From Mucilaginibacter rigui (lineage in GTDB: Bacteria > Bacteroidota > Bacteroidia > Sphingobacteriales > Sphingobacteriaceae), in contig NZ_JACWMW010000001.1 in NCBI RefSeq assembly GCF_014773275.1, forward strand, positions 1,514,598-1,578,597: a stretch of 64,000 nt of DNA, read 5' to 3'. This document shows, piece after piece, positions 54,423 to 63,622 of this stretch. Numbering within the stretch: position 1 is the first letter of the stretch; the number at the start of each line of letters is the position of its first letter. A program made the position numbers and the translations under genes. Under the pieces are notes generated by a model. It saw only the letters and a program-made list of their open reading frames with translations. It was not told the origin of the DNA and ran no database searches.

Positions 54423-55028
54423 ATGAAAAAATCACTGCTAATACTGTTTGTATTATTTACTGTTAAATCGGGATTTGCCCAAACTGCCACCATGCCGGCA
54501 AGCGAAACTATTTTGAAAGACGCCTACGCCAAAGCTGCAAAAGATAATAAAAAAGTGATGCTGATATTCCACGCTTCGTGGTGTGGCTGGTGTAAAAAGA
54601 TGGAAGCTTCGCTTAACGACCCGATGGTAAAGAAAATGTTTGACGATAACTATGTGACAGCCAAACTTGATGTTATGGAGCAACCCGCTAAAAAAGACCT
54701 GGAGAACCCTGGTTCGTTAGAGGTGATGACAAAGCTTAAGGGTGAAAAATCGGGCCTGCCGTTTTGGGTAGTACTTGATGCAAAAGGCAAGGTTTTAGGC
54801 GACAGCCAGGTAAGGCCCGCGGGGGCATCATTAGATACCTATGGCGAAAATGTTGGTTGCCCTGCCAGTAAAGAAGAGGTTGCTTTTTTTACCAAATTAC
54901 TAAAAGCCACATCTAAATTGAATGATGGGCAATTAGCTATAATAGCTAATCGCTTTGCGCAAAACCAACCCGCACCGGCGCCAAAACCTGCTGCACCTGT
55001 TTCGCCGGCTACGGTAGGTTCTAAATAA
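54423..55028 (+). CDS. Secreted thioredoxin-fold protein with CGWC motif
   Basis: This 201-residue protein has a signal peptide (about 1-19, ending GFA) and a thioredoxin-like domain. The redox motif is W-C-G-W-C with C54 and C57, and a cis-proline-type segment GLPFWVV follows. The C-terminus is an Ala/Pro-rich tail (QPAPAPKPAAP). It probably acts as a periplasmic disulfide reductase or isomerase (DUF255/thioredoxin_7-like). The next element is palindromic copy 2. Confidence 0.9.
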   Translation: MKKSLLILFVLFTVKSGFAQTATMPASETILKDAYAKAAKDNKKVMLIFHASWCGWCKKMEASLNDPMVKKMFDDNYVTAKLDVMEQPAKKDLENPGSLEVMTKLKGEKSGLPFWVVLDAKGKVLGDSQVRPAGASLDTYGENVGCPASKEEVAFFTKLLKATSKLNDGQLAIIANRFAQNQPAPAPKPAAPVSPATVGSK

Positions 55029-55051
55029 TAATTAATAGTGTCTACCCTCCC

Positions 55052-55131
55052 GTCATTGCGAAGCGTGGCAATCTTTGATAGAACAATCGGCTACATACAT
55101 GTCGAAGATTGCTCGTGCCTCGCAATAACGC
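55052..55131. repeat. Palindromic intergenic element, copy 2
   Basis: GTCATTGCGA...GTGGCAATCTT and AAGATTGC...CTCGCAATAAC repeat the outer and inner arms of the element at 53754. It lies between convergent genes (thioredoxin-like and xerD). Confidence 0.82.
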
Positions 55132-55160
55132 GTGGGTTTATATTTAGCGTTGCTTTGCTC

Positions 55161-56060
55161 CTAATTCCTCGGGTGGAACTCAATTATCGTACTCTTTAAA
55201 TACTCCCTGTCCAGGTGGGTATAGATCTCTGTTGTTGTGATACTTTCGTGGCCCAGCATTTCCTGAACAGCGCGCAGGTCGGCGCCGCCTTCAACCAGGT
55301 GGGTGGCAAACGAATGGCGAAAAGTGTGCGGACTAATGTCCTTCCGTAACCCGGTTAACTCCGCCAGTTGCTTTACCAGCATAAAAATGTAAACCCGGCT
55401 AAGCCTGCTGCCCCGGCGGTTTAAAAATACCAGGTCTTCCTCTCCCTTTTTTATATCGATATGTACACGTACCTGCTCTGTCCATATCTTAAGTGCCTTT
55501 AATGCTTCGCCACCAATGGGTACCAATCGCTCTTTACTGCCCTTGCCTGTTACTTTTATAAATTCAATATCCGGATGAATGTTAGATAGCTTCAGCTCCG
55601 TTAATTCAGATACGCGCAAACCACAACCATACATCACTTCTAATATAGCTTTGTTGCGGGTGCCCTCGGGTTTAGAAAGATCAATAGCTGCAATCATTTT
55701 ATCAATATCATGGATGCTCAGGGTATCAGGTAGCTTGCGTTGGATCTTGGGTGTCTCTAATAATTCGGATGGATCGGCAGGTATCAGGTCTTCAATAAGC
55801 AGGTATTTATAGAAAGCTTTGATGCCCGATATAATGCGCGATTGTGTGGAGGGTATCATGCCCAATTCGTTCACCCAGTTAATAAAACCGCGCAGATCAT
55901 GTAAAGAAAATTCTGTAGGTGATTTTTTATTTAACTGTAAATCAGAGTATTGATATAACTTTTCTAAATCATTACTATAAGCATTGATAGAATTTGGCGC
56001 CAATGAGCGCTCCAGTTTCAAATAAGCTTTAAATCCTTTTATTGCCCTTGGCCAGTCCAA
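55161..56060 (-). CDS. xerD: Site-specific tyrosine recombinase XerD
   Basis: This 299-residue tyrosine recombinase resolves chromosome dimers at dif, normally together with XerC. All catalytic residues are visible: R149, K173, H245, R248 in HTFRHSFATHL, H271 and nucleophile Y280. An N-terminal core-binding domain (about 5-90) starts MDWPRAIKGFKAYL. Length, motifs and context among housekeeping genes fit a chromosomal XerC/XerD protein. XerD is preferred over XerC by general resemblance. It is divergent from aroQ with only 40 bp between the starts. Confidence 0.93.
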   Translation of the reverse strand: MDWPRAIKGFKAYLKLERSLAPNSINAYSNDLEKLYQYSDLQLNKKSPTEFSLHDLRGFINWVNELGMIPSTQSRIISGIKAFYKYLLIEDLIPADPSELLETPKIQRKLPDTLSIHDIDKMIAAIDLSKPEGTRNKAILEVMYGCGLRVSELTELKLSNIHPDIEFIKVTGKGSKERLVPIGGEALKALKIWTEQVRVHIDIKKGEEDLVFLNRRGSRLSRVYIFMLVKQLAELTGLRKDISPHTFRHSFATHLVEGGADLRAVQEMLGHESITTTEIYTHLDREYLKSTIIEFHPRN

Positions 56061-56087
56061 TTGATTTTAGTTTTAACGTTTTATACT

Positions 56088-56095
56088 TAAGTTTG
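56088..56095 (+). promoter_or_regulatory. Probable -7 element of the aroQ promoter
   Basis: TAAGTTTG is an exact match to the Bacteroidota -7 consensus TAnnTTTG and ends 5 bp before the aroQ ATG. No good -33 TTG lies at the usual distance, and transcription would start almost at the ATG, so the call is tentative. Confidence 0.4.
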
Positions 56096-56100
56096 AACAA

Positions 56101-56523
56101 ATGAATATACAAATTATAAACGGGCCAAATTTAAACCTGCTTGGCGTACGCGAAAAATCTATATACGGCAGTGCTGATTTTGAAAGCTACCTTGCCGAAT
56201 TGCAAAACCATTTTACAAACATCACCATTAATTATTATCAAAGTAATGTTGAGGGCGAAATTATAAACAAACTGCACGAGGTTGGTTTTAGCTATGATGG
56301 TATTGTATTAAATGCAGGTGCTTATACCCATACTTCTATAGCCATTGCCGATGCAATAGCAGCTATCAAAACACCAACTATTGAGGTGCATATCTCTAAC
56401 GTTTACAAACGGGAGGAGTTCAGGCACCATTCTATGCTGGCAGCCAGCTGTAAAGGCGTTATAGCGGGGTTTGGGATGCACTCGTACAGGCTGGCTATTG
56501 AGAGTTTGTTGCTGAAGTATTAA
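56101..56523 (+). CDS. aroQ: Type II 3-dehydroquinate dehydratase
   Basis: This enzyme dehydrates 3-dehydroquinate to 3-dehydroshikimate in the shikimate pathway. The 140-residue length is typical of the dodecameric type II enzyme. The N-terminal IINGPNLNLLGVRE and catalytic tyrosine Y22 in IYGS are present, followed by the NAGAYTHTS substrate loop and EVHISN with its catalytic histidine. It supplies precursors for tryptophan among others but is not linked to the trp operon here. Confidence 0.97.
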   Translation: MNIQIINGPNLNLLGVREKSIYGSADFESYLAELQNHFTNITINYYQSNVEGEIINKLHEVGFSYDGIVLNAGAYTHTSIAIADAIAAIKTPTIEVHISNVYKREEFRHHSMLAASCKGVIAGFGMHSYRLAIESLLLKY

Positions 56524-56586
56524 ATCAGGAAGATACTAAAACTAAACAGCCGCTTAGCTGTATATAAATTCGAAATTACCCCTGCA

Positions 56587-59151
56587 ATGAATAAAGTATT
56601 TAAAATAGTCACCCTACTCCTGTTCGTACTTACTTTATTTGTGGCCGATGGGTTTTCACAAGGCAAACGAAAACCTCAATCGGTACGCGATTCCTTGCGC
56701 CACGCCATTTTGCGCCGCGATTCGATGATGCGGACGTTCAAAAAATCCGACACATCAATCAACAACCTGTTGCAAAAGGTTGAGTATTACACTTCATCAT
56801 TCAATCAGATCAAAACCAGCCTGTCGCGCAATATTGATACGGTTGATATCAGCCAGAAGCTCCCCTCTTTTGAGAGCCGCATCAGCCTTATCAAAAAACT
56901 GATTGATGACGACCGCTCAAGCACCCTCCGTTATCTTTACGCTATCCGCGATATACTTACCCGCAGCGATGACCAGCTTGACCTTTGGCAGGATAAACTG
57001 GCCGATATAAATACCAAACTGGTACAAAACCAGAACGAGCTGGCCTCCATGGATAAGGATTCATCGTTAAAAATAATCCCATCAGACAGCAGCTTGCGCG
57101 ACACTTATCTTGAACAGAAGATAGCTTTAGAAAGTAAACATTACCGCCTGGATACCACCAATAAAAAACTGTTACTTAAAGTTGGTTTGCTGCAAAACCG
57201 CGTCTCTTCGGTTTATATTTCACTGCTGGACCTGAAAGACCAGATAGATATCAAGATCCGCGAGTTTAGCATACAGGCACTAAGCGACGAGGACAACAGC
57301 ATTTGGGAAATGGATAAGAACACGGAAAGCACCTTTGGCACAGCGCTTACCAAAACTGTAAGTATGAACACTAAGCTGTTCACCTTTTTCTTAACCCGCG
57401 ATCCCTTCATCCATTTTTCGGGATTACTTATTTTAGTATTATTCTTTAGCTGGATCTACACCAACAGGCGCAAAGTTTTACGGGTTAAGGAGTCGCCGCA
57501 GGGGGTATTTAGCCACGCCAAATATGTGTCGCTGTACCCCATTACCTCAGCTGTAATTGTGGCCTTTGCCATAGTACCCAATTTTTACGACCATCCGCCT
57601 GTTATCGTGCTCGAGCTATTTTTCCTGGTGCTGATACTGGCTATACTTTACCTGGTTAAAAAAACGTGCCCGCAAAAATTGTTTAGGTACCTGCGTGTAA
57701 TGTTCTGCCTGGCATTTGTTTATAGCTTTAGCAACCTGTTTGTAGAGGTATCAAACACCGATAGGGTTATTGTATTGATACTGGCGCTTATTGCAACTAT
57801 CGTAAGCTACCGCTTTTATAAAGAGGTTAAAAAAGCTCCGGAAGATTACCTGCCTTATACCAGGATCATCCTTAAAATATTTATAGTGTTGCAGGGTGTA
57901 GCTTTCGTACTAAATGCCTTTGGCAGGGTTACCCTATCTAAAATAATTGGCGTTACAGCCATATACAACTTATGGCTGGCTTTAGGCATGTACTACCTGG
58001 TACAGATAATAATGCAAAGCCTGTTCCTGCAGTTAGAGGCCAACAAAAATAGCAATGGTATAAGCTCGTTCATTGATTTTAAATTACTGCAAAATAAGTT
58101 CAGGAGCTTTTTAACCATACTGGCAAGCGTACTGTGGTTTATTATGCTTTTCCAGAATTTAAGTGTGGAAGATGCTGTATTTGACGGTTTAGGGAAATTC
58201 CTGACGGATAACCGCAGCCTGGGCGGCACCAATACAAGTTTTACTTTCCAAAGCATCATCATATTTATCGCGGTTATATGGCTATCGTCAGTAGCGGCGC
58301 GGATAATCAGCTACCTGTATGAGGTGGCCGGCAAGCACGCCAATGATATTGATGTACTGAAAAAGAAGAACCGTACCTCTACCCTGCTGATTAAATTAGG
58401 TGTTTTTTCGGTAGGCTTCCTGCTGGCTATAGCGGCTTCGGGTTTCCCGCTGGATAAGATCACCATCATTATCAGTGCTTTTGGTATAGGTATTGGTTTT
58501 GGCTTGCAGAACATTGTAAACAACCTGGTTTCGGGTTTGATACTGGCTTTTGAGAAACCTATACAGATAGGTGATATTATTGAGGTGGATAACCGATCGG
58601 GCACTATCATGGAAATTGGCATCCGTTCAAGTAAAATTGCTACCAGTGATGGCGCAGAGGTAATTATACCCAACGGCGACCTGATATCGCACCACGTGAT
58701 CAACTGGACACTGAGTAATAATAACCGCCGTATAGAGCTAATCATCGGCGTGGCCTATGGTTCGGATATTGATAAGGTAAAAACTATACTAACTAACCTG
58801 TTAGCCAACCGCGAGGAGATCATGGATAACCCGGCGCCGTTGGTATTTGTGCATAATTTAAATGAAAATTCGGTTGATTTCAGGCTTTTGTTTTGGGCCG
58901 CTGATATTGGTACGTGGTTATCGCTTAAAAGCAATGTACTGACAGATATTTACGCCACCTTTGATAAAGAAGGCATCGAGATCCCATTCCCGCAGCGCGA
59001 CCTGCATTTGAGGCTCACTAACGAGCAGCAGGAACTTTTTAAAAGGAAGAAGAAAAAGACACCCCCAGAGGAAACAGACACACCGCTTACGGACACCACA
59101 GATACCGATCTGCCGGATGCCGGTACGGGGCCAATAGCGCCAGATCAGTAA
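56587..59151 (+). CDS. Large MscS-family mechanosensitive channel
   Basis: This 854-residue protein begins with a signal peptide (about 1-25). A long alpha-helical periplasmic region (about 30-260) is followed by multiple membrane helices (from about 275) and the conserved MscS pore and beta domain. The pore helix, GIGIGFGLQNIVNNLVSG, lies near residue 630-650, followed by FEKPIQIGDIIEV. A charged, Thr/Asp-rich tail (about 815-854) ends it. It resembles MscK/MscM-like extended channels, which release solutes on osmotic down-shock. Confidence 0.93.
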   Translation: MNKVFKIVTLLLFVLTLFVADGFSQGKRKPQSVRDSLRHAILRRDSMMRTFKKSDTSINNLLQKVEYYTSSFNQIKTSLSRNIDTVDISQKLPSFESRISLIKKLIDDDRSSTLRYLYAIRDILTRSDDQLDLWQDKLADINTKLVQNQNELASMDKDSSLKIIPSDSSLRDTYLEQKIALESKHYRLDTTNKKLLLKVGLLQNRVSSVYISLLDLKDQIDIKIREFSIQALSDEDNSIWEMDKNTESTFGTALTKTVSMNTKLFTFFLTRDPFIHFSGLLILVLFFSWIYTNRRKVLRVKESPQGVFSHAKYVSLYPITSAVIVAFAIVPNFYDHPPVIVLELFFLVLILAILYLVKKTCPQKLFRYLRVMFCLAFVYSFSNLFVEVSNTDRVIVLILALIATIVSYRFYKEVKKAPEDYLPYTRIILKIFIVLQGVAFVLNAFGRVTLSKIIGVTAIYNLWLALGMYYLVQIIMQSLFLQLEANKNSNGISSFIDFKLLQNKFRSFLTILASVLWFIMLFQNLSVEDAVFDGLGKFLTDNRSLGGTNTSFTFQSIIIFIAVIWLSSVAARIISYLYEVAGKHANDIDVLKKKNRTSTLLIKLGVFSVGFLLAIAASGFPLDKITIIISAFGIGIGFGLQNIVNNLVSGLILAFEKPIQIGDIIEVDNRSGTIMEIGIRSSKIATSDGAEVIIPNGDLISHHVINWTLSNNNRRIELIIGVAYGSDIDKVKTILTNLLANREEIMDNPAPLVFVHNLNENSVDFRLLFWAADIGTWLSLKSNVLTDIYATFDKEGIEIPFPQRDLHLRLTNEQQELFKRKKKKTPPEETDTPLTDTTDTDLPDAGTGPIAPDQ

Positions 59152-59169
59152 AATAAATTATAAAAGCGT

Positions 59170-59252
59170 GTCATTGCGAGCGATAGCGCGGCAATCTTAC
59201 AGGACATTCGGATATGCTAAGATTGCCACGTCACTATGTTCCTCGCAACGAC
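59170..59252. repeat. Palindromic intergenic element, copy 3
   Basis: GTCATTGCGAG and CTCGCAACGAC form the outer arms and GCGGCAATCTT with AAGATTGCCAC the inner arms. It lies between convergent genes (the MscS channel and the glycosyltransferase). Confidence 0.84.
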
Positions 59253-59288
59253 ACGCTGGTTAGAAAGTTACCAACAATAAGAAATGTA

Positions 59289-60347
59289 TTAATGCAGGTC
59301 CTTTTCAACCAGATCGGTAAACCTGGTCTTCTTATCCACAAAGAAATCCCAAACAATGCTGCGCGTATAAACACCGGTTAGCGTTTTAAAATTAATGCTG
59401 GCAGCCTGTTTCCGGTAAGCTTTTAACTTTTTACTTTTAACTCCCGACTTAAACAACCGGCGTACAAAATTTTGATGCGCCCTGCTTATAGCCCAGGCAT
59501 CCTTGCGTTTACCTTCCATTAAAAAGCGCAGCAATGCCAGCAGGTCCATCCAAAACCTAAGGCCTATAACCCAAACAGCCCGCCAAAATGGTAAATTGTT
59601 CTTCAGCAACAACAGGTTGTTGCGGAAGTTAAGATACGTTTTAAAAGGGTTTTCGGCATTAAGCGTGCCGCCGCCAACGTGGTACACTACCGATTGCGGG
59701 CAATACATCACTTTGTAGCCCATGTTTTTTAAGCGCCAGCAAAGGTCAATCTCTTCCATGTGGGCAAAAAAGGTTTCATCAAAACCGCCGGCAAGGTCCC
59801 AAAGGTGTTTTTTAATGAACATGGCCGCACCCGATGCCCAGAACACCTCGCCAGCTTGCTCGTATTGGCCCTTATCCTCCTCTATATCGTAAAATATCCG
59901 CCCGCGGCAAAAAGGGTAGCCAAACTTATCAATAAAGCCACCAGCGGCCCCTGCGTGTTCAAAATGGGTTTGGTTATGATATGCTTTTATCTTTGGGGCG
60001 GCGGCAGCTATCCGCTCGTCGGTTTCCATTAGTGCAATAACGGGTTCTATCCAGTTGGGCTGCACTTCCACGTCCGAGTTTAGCAGGATATAGTAATCAG
60101 CTTCAACCTGTGCCAGCACACGGTTATAGCCACCTGTAAAGCCGTAGTTATCATTATTTTCAATGATCCTTACCGATGGGTAATTCTCCCGCAAAAACGC
60201 AACCGAATCATCTGATGAAGCGTTATCGCCTACCACAATATCCAGGTTGGGCCAGGTAGAGGCCTGTACGTATGGCAAAAAATCGCGGAGGTATTTAACG
60301 CCGTTCCAGTTTAATATTACAACAGCTACCTTGGGTGTGTTCATCAT
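59289..60347 (-). CDS. Family 2 glycosyltransferase
   Basis: This 352-residue glycosyltransferase starts at one of two adjacent ATGs (60347 or 60344), MNTPKVAVVILNWNG. VVGDNASSDDS (about 35-46) and LLNSDVEV (about 91-98) form the nucleotide-sugar and metal site. A HMEEIDLCWR motif lies near 196-205. A hydrophobic C-terminal region with basic residues may lie on the membrane. It starts 3 bp after the acyltransferase-like gene upstream, so the two probably form an operon for envelope lipid or polysaccharide synthesis. Confidence 0.93.
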   Translation of the reverse strand: MMNTPKVAVVILNWNGVKYLRDFLPYVQASTWPNLDIVVGDNASSDDSVAFLRENYPSVRIIENNDNYGFTGGYNRVLAQVEADYYILLNSDVEVQPNWIEPVIALMETDERIAAAAPKIKAYHNQTHFEHAGAAGGFIDKFGYPFCRGRIFYDIEEDKGQYEQAGEVFWASGAAMFIKKHLWDLAGGFDETFFAHMEEIDLCWRLKNMGYKVMYCPQSVVYHVGGGTLNAENPFKTYLNFRNNLLLLKNNLPFWRAVWVIGLRFWMDLLALLRFLMEGKRKDAWAISRAHQNFVRRLFKSGVKSKKLKAYRKQAASINFKTLTGVYTRSIVWDFFVDKKTRFTDLVEKDLH

Positions 60348-60350
60348 CTG

Positions 60351-61253
60351 TTAAAAATCCTCGGGCTTATATTTCCACCTGCGGTGGCTCCAAAGCCAGT
60401 ATTGCGGGTTTTCCTGTATCATTTTTTCGAGGTAGTGCACATGCGCCTCGGTTATCTCATGGTCGGTAGTTTGTTTGGGATGCTCAATCAGCGGCACAAG
60501 TGTATAGGTATAATATCCACGTTTAACCCTGTCTATCCTGTAAAATAACACTACTGCATCCATCATTTTGGCCAGCTTTTCAATCCCAAGGAAAACTGCT
60601 GTAGGCTGGTTCAAAAAATTAGTAAAATAGTTTATTTCATGATAGTTTGGGGTTTGGTCGCTTACCAGCACGCTAAAAGTAAGTTCGTTTTTAAACGCTA
60701 TCATGGTACGCAGGGTTTGCCTCATGGCCACCAGTATAGCCCCAAAACGTGCCCTAACCCGGTTAAACATGTCATTAAAAACCTCGTTGGTTTGGGGTTT
60801 GTAAACAATAATGCGCTTTTCGGTAGTTAACAAGCCAAAGGCCAGCGCGGCCATTTCCCAGTTGCAGTAATGCCCGGCTGCGGCTATAATGCTTCGGCCT
60901 TGTTTAAAATAATGGTTAACCAGTTCGGGGTTGGTGGGTTTCATACGCTTGCGCAGCGATTGCTCACTCACTGTTATCATTTTAATGGTTTCCATCATCA
61001 GGTCGGCCATGTAGCGGTAATAACGGCGCTCAATTTGCCTGCGTTCGGCCTCACTCCTTTCGGGGAACGAGTTTTTCAGGTTTGTCCAAACCACATCGCG
61101 CCGGTAGCGTATAATGTAGTACAAAAACAGGAAAATAACATCGGCTACGCCGTATAAAAACCAAAACGGCAACAGCGATACCAGGTATAAAAAAAATATA
61201 CCCGTATTTAAAGCCGCTTTTCTTAACATTTTTCCCAATTTTGCCACAAACAT
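60351..61253 (-). CDS. LpxL/HtrB-type lipid A acyltransferase family protein
   Basis: This 300-residue protein has an N-terminal membrane segment (about 18-48) and the acyltransferase motif H-x4-E at H128 and E133 (AAAGHYCNWEM). It matches the family that adds secondary acyl chains to Kdo-lipid A in the inner membrane. The first gene of a two-gene unit with the glycosyltransferase, it is divergent from the WbqC-family gene with only 11 bp between start codons. A later ATG at 61229 is possible. Confidence 0.92.
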   Translation of the reverse strand: MFVAKLGKMLRKAALNTGIFFLYLVSLLPFWFLYGVADVIFLFLYYIIRYRRDVVWTNLKNSFPERSEAERRQIERRYYRYMADLMMETIKMITVSEQSLRKRMKPTNPELVNHYFKQGRSIIAAAGHYCNWEMAALAFGLLTTEKRIIVYKPQTNEVFNDMFNRVRARFGAILVAMRQTLRTMIAFKNELTFSVLVSDQTPNYHEINYFTNFLNQPTAVFLGIEKLAKMMDAVVLFYRIDRVKRGYYTYTLVPLIEHPKQTTDHEITEAHVHYLEKMIQENPQYWLWSHRRWKYKPEDF

Positions 61254-61264
61254 AAAAAATATAT

Positions 61265-61876
61265 ATGATTGAGAACGGAGCTGTTTTACCTATGTTTTAC
61301 CTGCCACCGGTAGATTTTTTTACAAAGCTTGCCGCTTTTAAGCCGGATGTGGTGTTTGAACAGGAGGAACATTTCCCAAAACAAACCTACCGTAACCGGG
61401 CAAACATCTACTCGCCCGACGGGGTGCAAACCCTTACCGTGCCTATTGTAAAAGGCTCAAAAAACCATACCAAAACAAAAGACGTTAGGATAAGCTATGA
61501 TTTTAGGTGGCAGCGTGCGCACTGGATGGGTTTACAAACCTGTTACCGCCGCTCGGCTTATTTTGAGTATTACGAAGATGATTTTGCACCGTTCTACGAA
61601 AAGCAACCTGCCTTTCTGCTTGATTATAATGCCCAACTGCTGGAGTTATTGTTTCGCCTGCTAAAAATAAAACAGCAAATATTGTTTACCGATACCTACG
61701 AAGCCAGCTACCCCAATTTAAACGATCTGCGGAACGCCTTCAGCGCTAAAAACATACCGGATACTGAACAAAAGCCCTACTTTCAGGTTTTTGAAGAGCG
61801 TGAGGGGTTTTTAAAGAACCTGAGCATTGTAGATCTGTTATTTAACCAGGGGCCGCAGGCTGTAAATTATTTGTAA
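61265..61876 (+). CDS. WbqC family protein
   Basis: This 203-residue protein starts MIENGAVLPMFYLPPVDFF. FYLPPVDFF, the RNR-ANIYSPDGVQTLTVP segment and the SYDFRWQRAHW segment resemble Bacteroidota WbqC-like proteins, a family named from O-antigen clusters with unclear biochemistry. It overlaps corA by one base (TAATG), so the two are probably translated together. Confidence 0.85.
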   Translation: MIENGAVLPMFYLPPVDFFTKLAAFKPDVVFEQEEHFPKQTYRNRANIYSPDGVQTLTVPIVKGSKNHTKTKDVRISYDFRWQRAHWMGLQTCYRRSAYFEYYEDDFAPFYEKQPAFLLDYNAQLLELLFRLLKIKQQILFTDTYEASYPNLNDLRNAFSAKNIPDTEQKPYFQVFEEREGFLKNLSIVDLLFNQGPQAVNYL

Positions 61877-63000
61877 TGGCAAATTATACCAAGCGTGTAA
61901 AGTATAAAAAACACAAACGTCACATCAATGTGGGGGCACGCCCCGGTTCTATCATTATCCCCGATGATGCCCTCCCCCCGCAAATCACCATCTTTTCCTT
62001 TAACCAGGACGACCTGCAAACCAGCAAGGGTAAGGATATGAAAACCATTACCCAGCAAATTGCCAAATGCACCGACCACACCCACTGGATAAAAATTAAC
62101 GGCCTTGGCGATGCGCAGCTGATTGAAGATATAGGTATTTTTTTAGGTATAAACCAGCTGGTATTGGAGGATGTGGTGAACACCCACCAGCGCCCTAAGT
62201 TTGATGAGTATGATGGCTACGTGTTTGGCACCAGCCGCATCATTTATTTTAACAGTGAAAACGAACTGGTGAACTGCCAGTTTAGCGGGATAGTTAAAGA
62301 CAACATCATCATCAGCTTTGAGGAGAGCCACCGCGATTATTTTGAAGTGGTTACCACGCGTTTAAAGGCCGGTAAAGGCACCATCCGTACAGGCGGGCCT
62401 GGTTATATATTTTACGCCCTAACAGATACTATACTGGATAATTACTTTGTGCTGCTATCGCAATTAGGCGATATGATAGACCAAACCGAGGATAAGCTTT
62501 ACCAAAGCCCCGATAAAACCATCATGTTTGATGCACAGCAGCTCAAGCGCACGCTCATCACCATTCGCCGTGCCTGCTGGCCCGAGCGCGATAAGATAAA
62601 TGATATGATCCGTAGCGAAAGCCCGGAGATAACAAAAGATATCAAACTGTTTTTACGCGATGCATACGACCATTGCATCCAGGCCATGGATATGGTGGAA
62701 AGCTACAAGGAGGTTACCAGCAGCATTATTGACCTGTACCTGAGTATGGTGAGCAACCGTATGAACGAGATTATGAAGGTGCTGACCATTATCTCTGTAA
62801 TATTCATCCCCCTAACCTTTATTGCCGGCATCTACGGGATGAATTTTAGCAGGCAAGACGACCATGGCCATGTAATAAAAGACAATATGCCTGAACTATA
62901 CGTACAACATGGCTATGTGTATGCCCTCATCGGTATGTTTCTGATCGGCTTGTTCCAGTTGTTTATCTTCTGGAAAAAGGGCTGGTTCAATAAGTTGTAA
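61876..63000 (+). CDS. corA: CorA-type magnesium/cobalt transporter
   Basis: This 374-residue protein forms pentameric divalent-cation channels. A long cytoplasmic domain is followed by two C-terminal membrane helices (about 300-320 and 345-368). The family signature Y-G-M-N is at 320-323, with an acidic periplasmic loop between the helices (DDHGHVIKDNMPE) as expected. It is the middle gene of WbqC - corA - SRPBCC. Confidence 0.95.
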   Translation: MANYTKRVKYKKHKRHINVGARPGSIIIPDDALPPQITIFSFNQDDLQTSKGKDMKTITQQIAKCTDHTHWIKINGLGDAQLIEDIGIFLGINQLVLEDVVNTHQRPKFDEYDGYVFGTSRIIYFNSENELVNCQFSGIVKDNIIISFEESHRDYFEVVTTRLKAGKGTIRTGGPGYIFYALTDTILDNYFVLLSQLGDMIDQTEDKLYQSPDKTIMFDAQQLKRTLITIRRACWPERDKINDMIRSESPEITKDIKLFLRDAYDHCIQAMDMVESYKEVTSSIIDLYLSMVSNRMNEIMKVLTIISVIFIPLTFIAGIYGMNFSRQDDHGHVIKDNMPELYVQHGYVYALIGMFLIGLFQLFIFWKKGWFNKL

Positions 63001-63007
63001 GCAACCT

Positions 63008-63454
63008 ATGGAAGCCATTAAATTTTCGGAAAAGATAACGATCAACAGTTCGGCACAAGTTATTTTTGATTATACGCAAGATTATAAGAACCGCCTTACC
63101 TGGGATACCTTTCTGAAAAGGGCCGACCTGATAAACGGTGCTACCCAAGCAGGCAAAGGTGTAAGAGCCTGGTGCGTGGCTCATAACGGACTGGGGATGG
63201 AAACCGAATACGTAACTTTTACCCCGCCAAAAGTTACCGCTATAAAAATGACCCGCGGCCCGTATTTATTCAAGTTCTTCCTCGGTTCGTGGACGTTCAA
63301 AGAAACATTACCCAACCAAACCGAAGTAATGTTCTTATACACTTTCGAGCTTCGTTTTCCGTTTACGCCGGTTAAAAACTACGTTAAGCGCAACCTGCAA
63401 AAAAATGTAAGGCAACGATTGGCCGATCTAAAAAAATGTGTGGAGGCGGCATAG
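63008..63454 (+). CDS. SRPBCC (START-like) family protein
   Basis: This 148-residue protein starts MEAIKFSEKITINSSAQVIFDYTQDYKNR and has the beta-sheet wrapped around a long C-terminal helix of the polyketide cyclase/dehydrase group. It follows corA by 7 bp. The ligand is unknown; no catalytic residues are recognised. The 168 bp after it contain no evident gene. Confidence 0.8.
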   Translation: MEAIKFSEKITINSSAQVIFDYTQDYKNRLTWDTFLKRADLINGATQAGKGVRAWCVAHNGLGMETEYVTFTPPKVTAIKMTRGPYLFKFFLGSWTFKETLPNQTEVMFLYTFELRFPFTPVKNYVKRNLQKNVRQRLADLKKCVEAA

Positions 63455-63622
63455 CCCTCATCGCTACCACGCCTCACCCGCCCACGCAAACCCTCCCTGA
63501 CTGCTTTACAATGACAATTGTTACACTTCATTTAGCAGACTAACCTTAAACAATTATCCCTAATCATTATTTGCTCTTTACACAACAATCCTGTAGCTTT
63601 AAGGCAACTTAAACAACATTGA

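Noticed and set aside
55161..56060. XerD as an integrase of a mobile element
   Set aside because: Length, motifs and neighbours fit a chromosomal XerC/XerD protein; no attachment sites, phage or conjugation genes are nearby.
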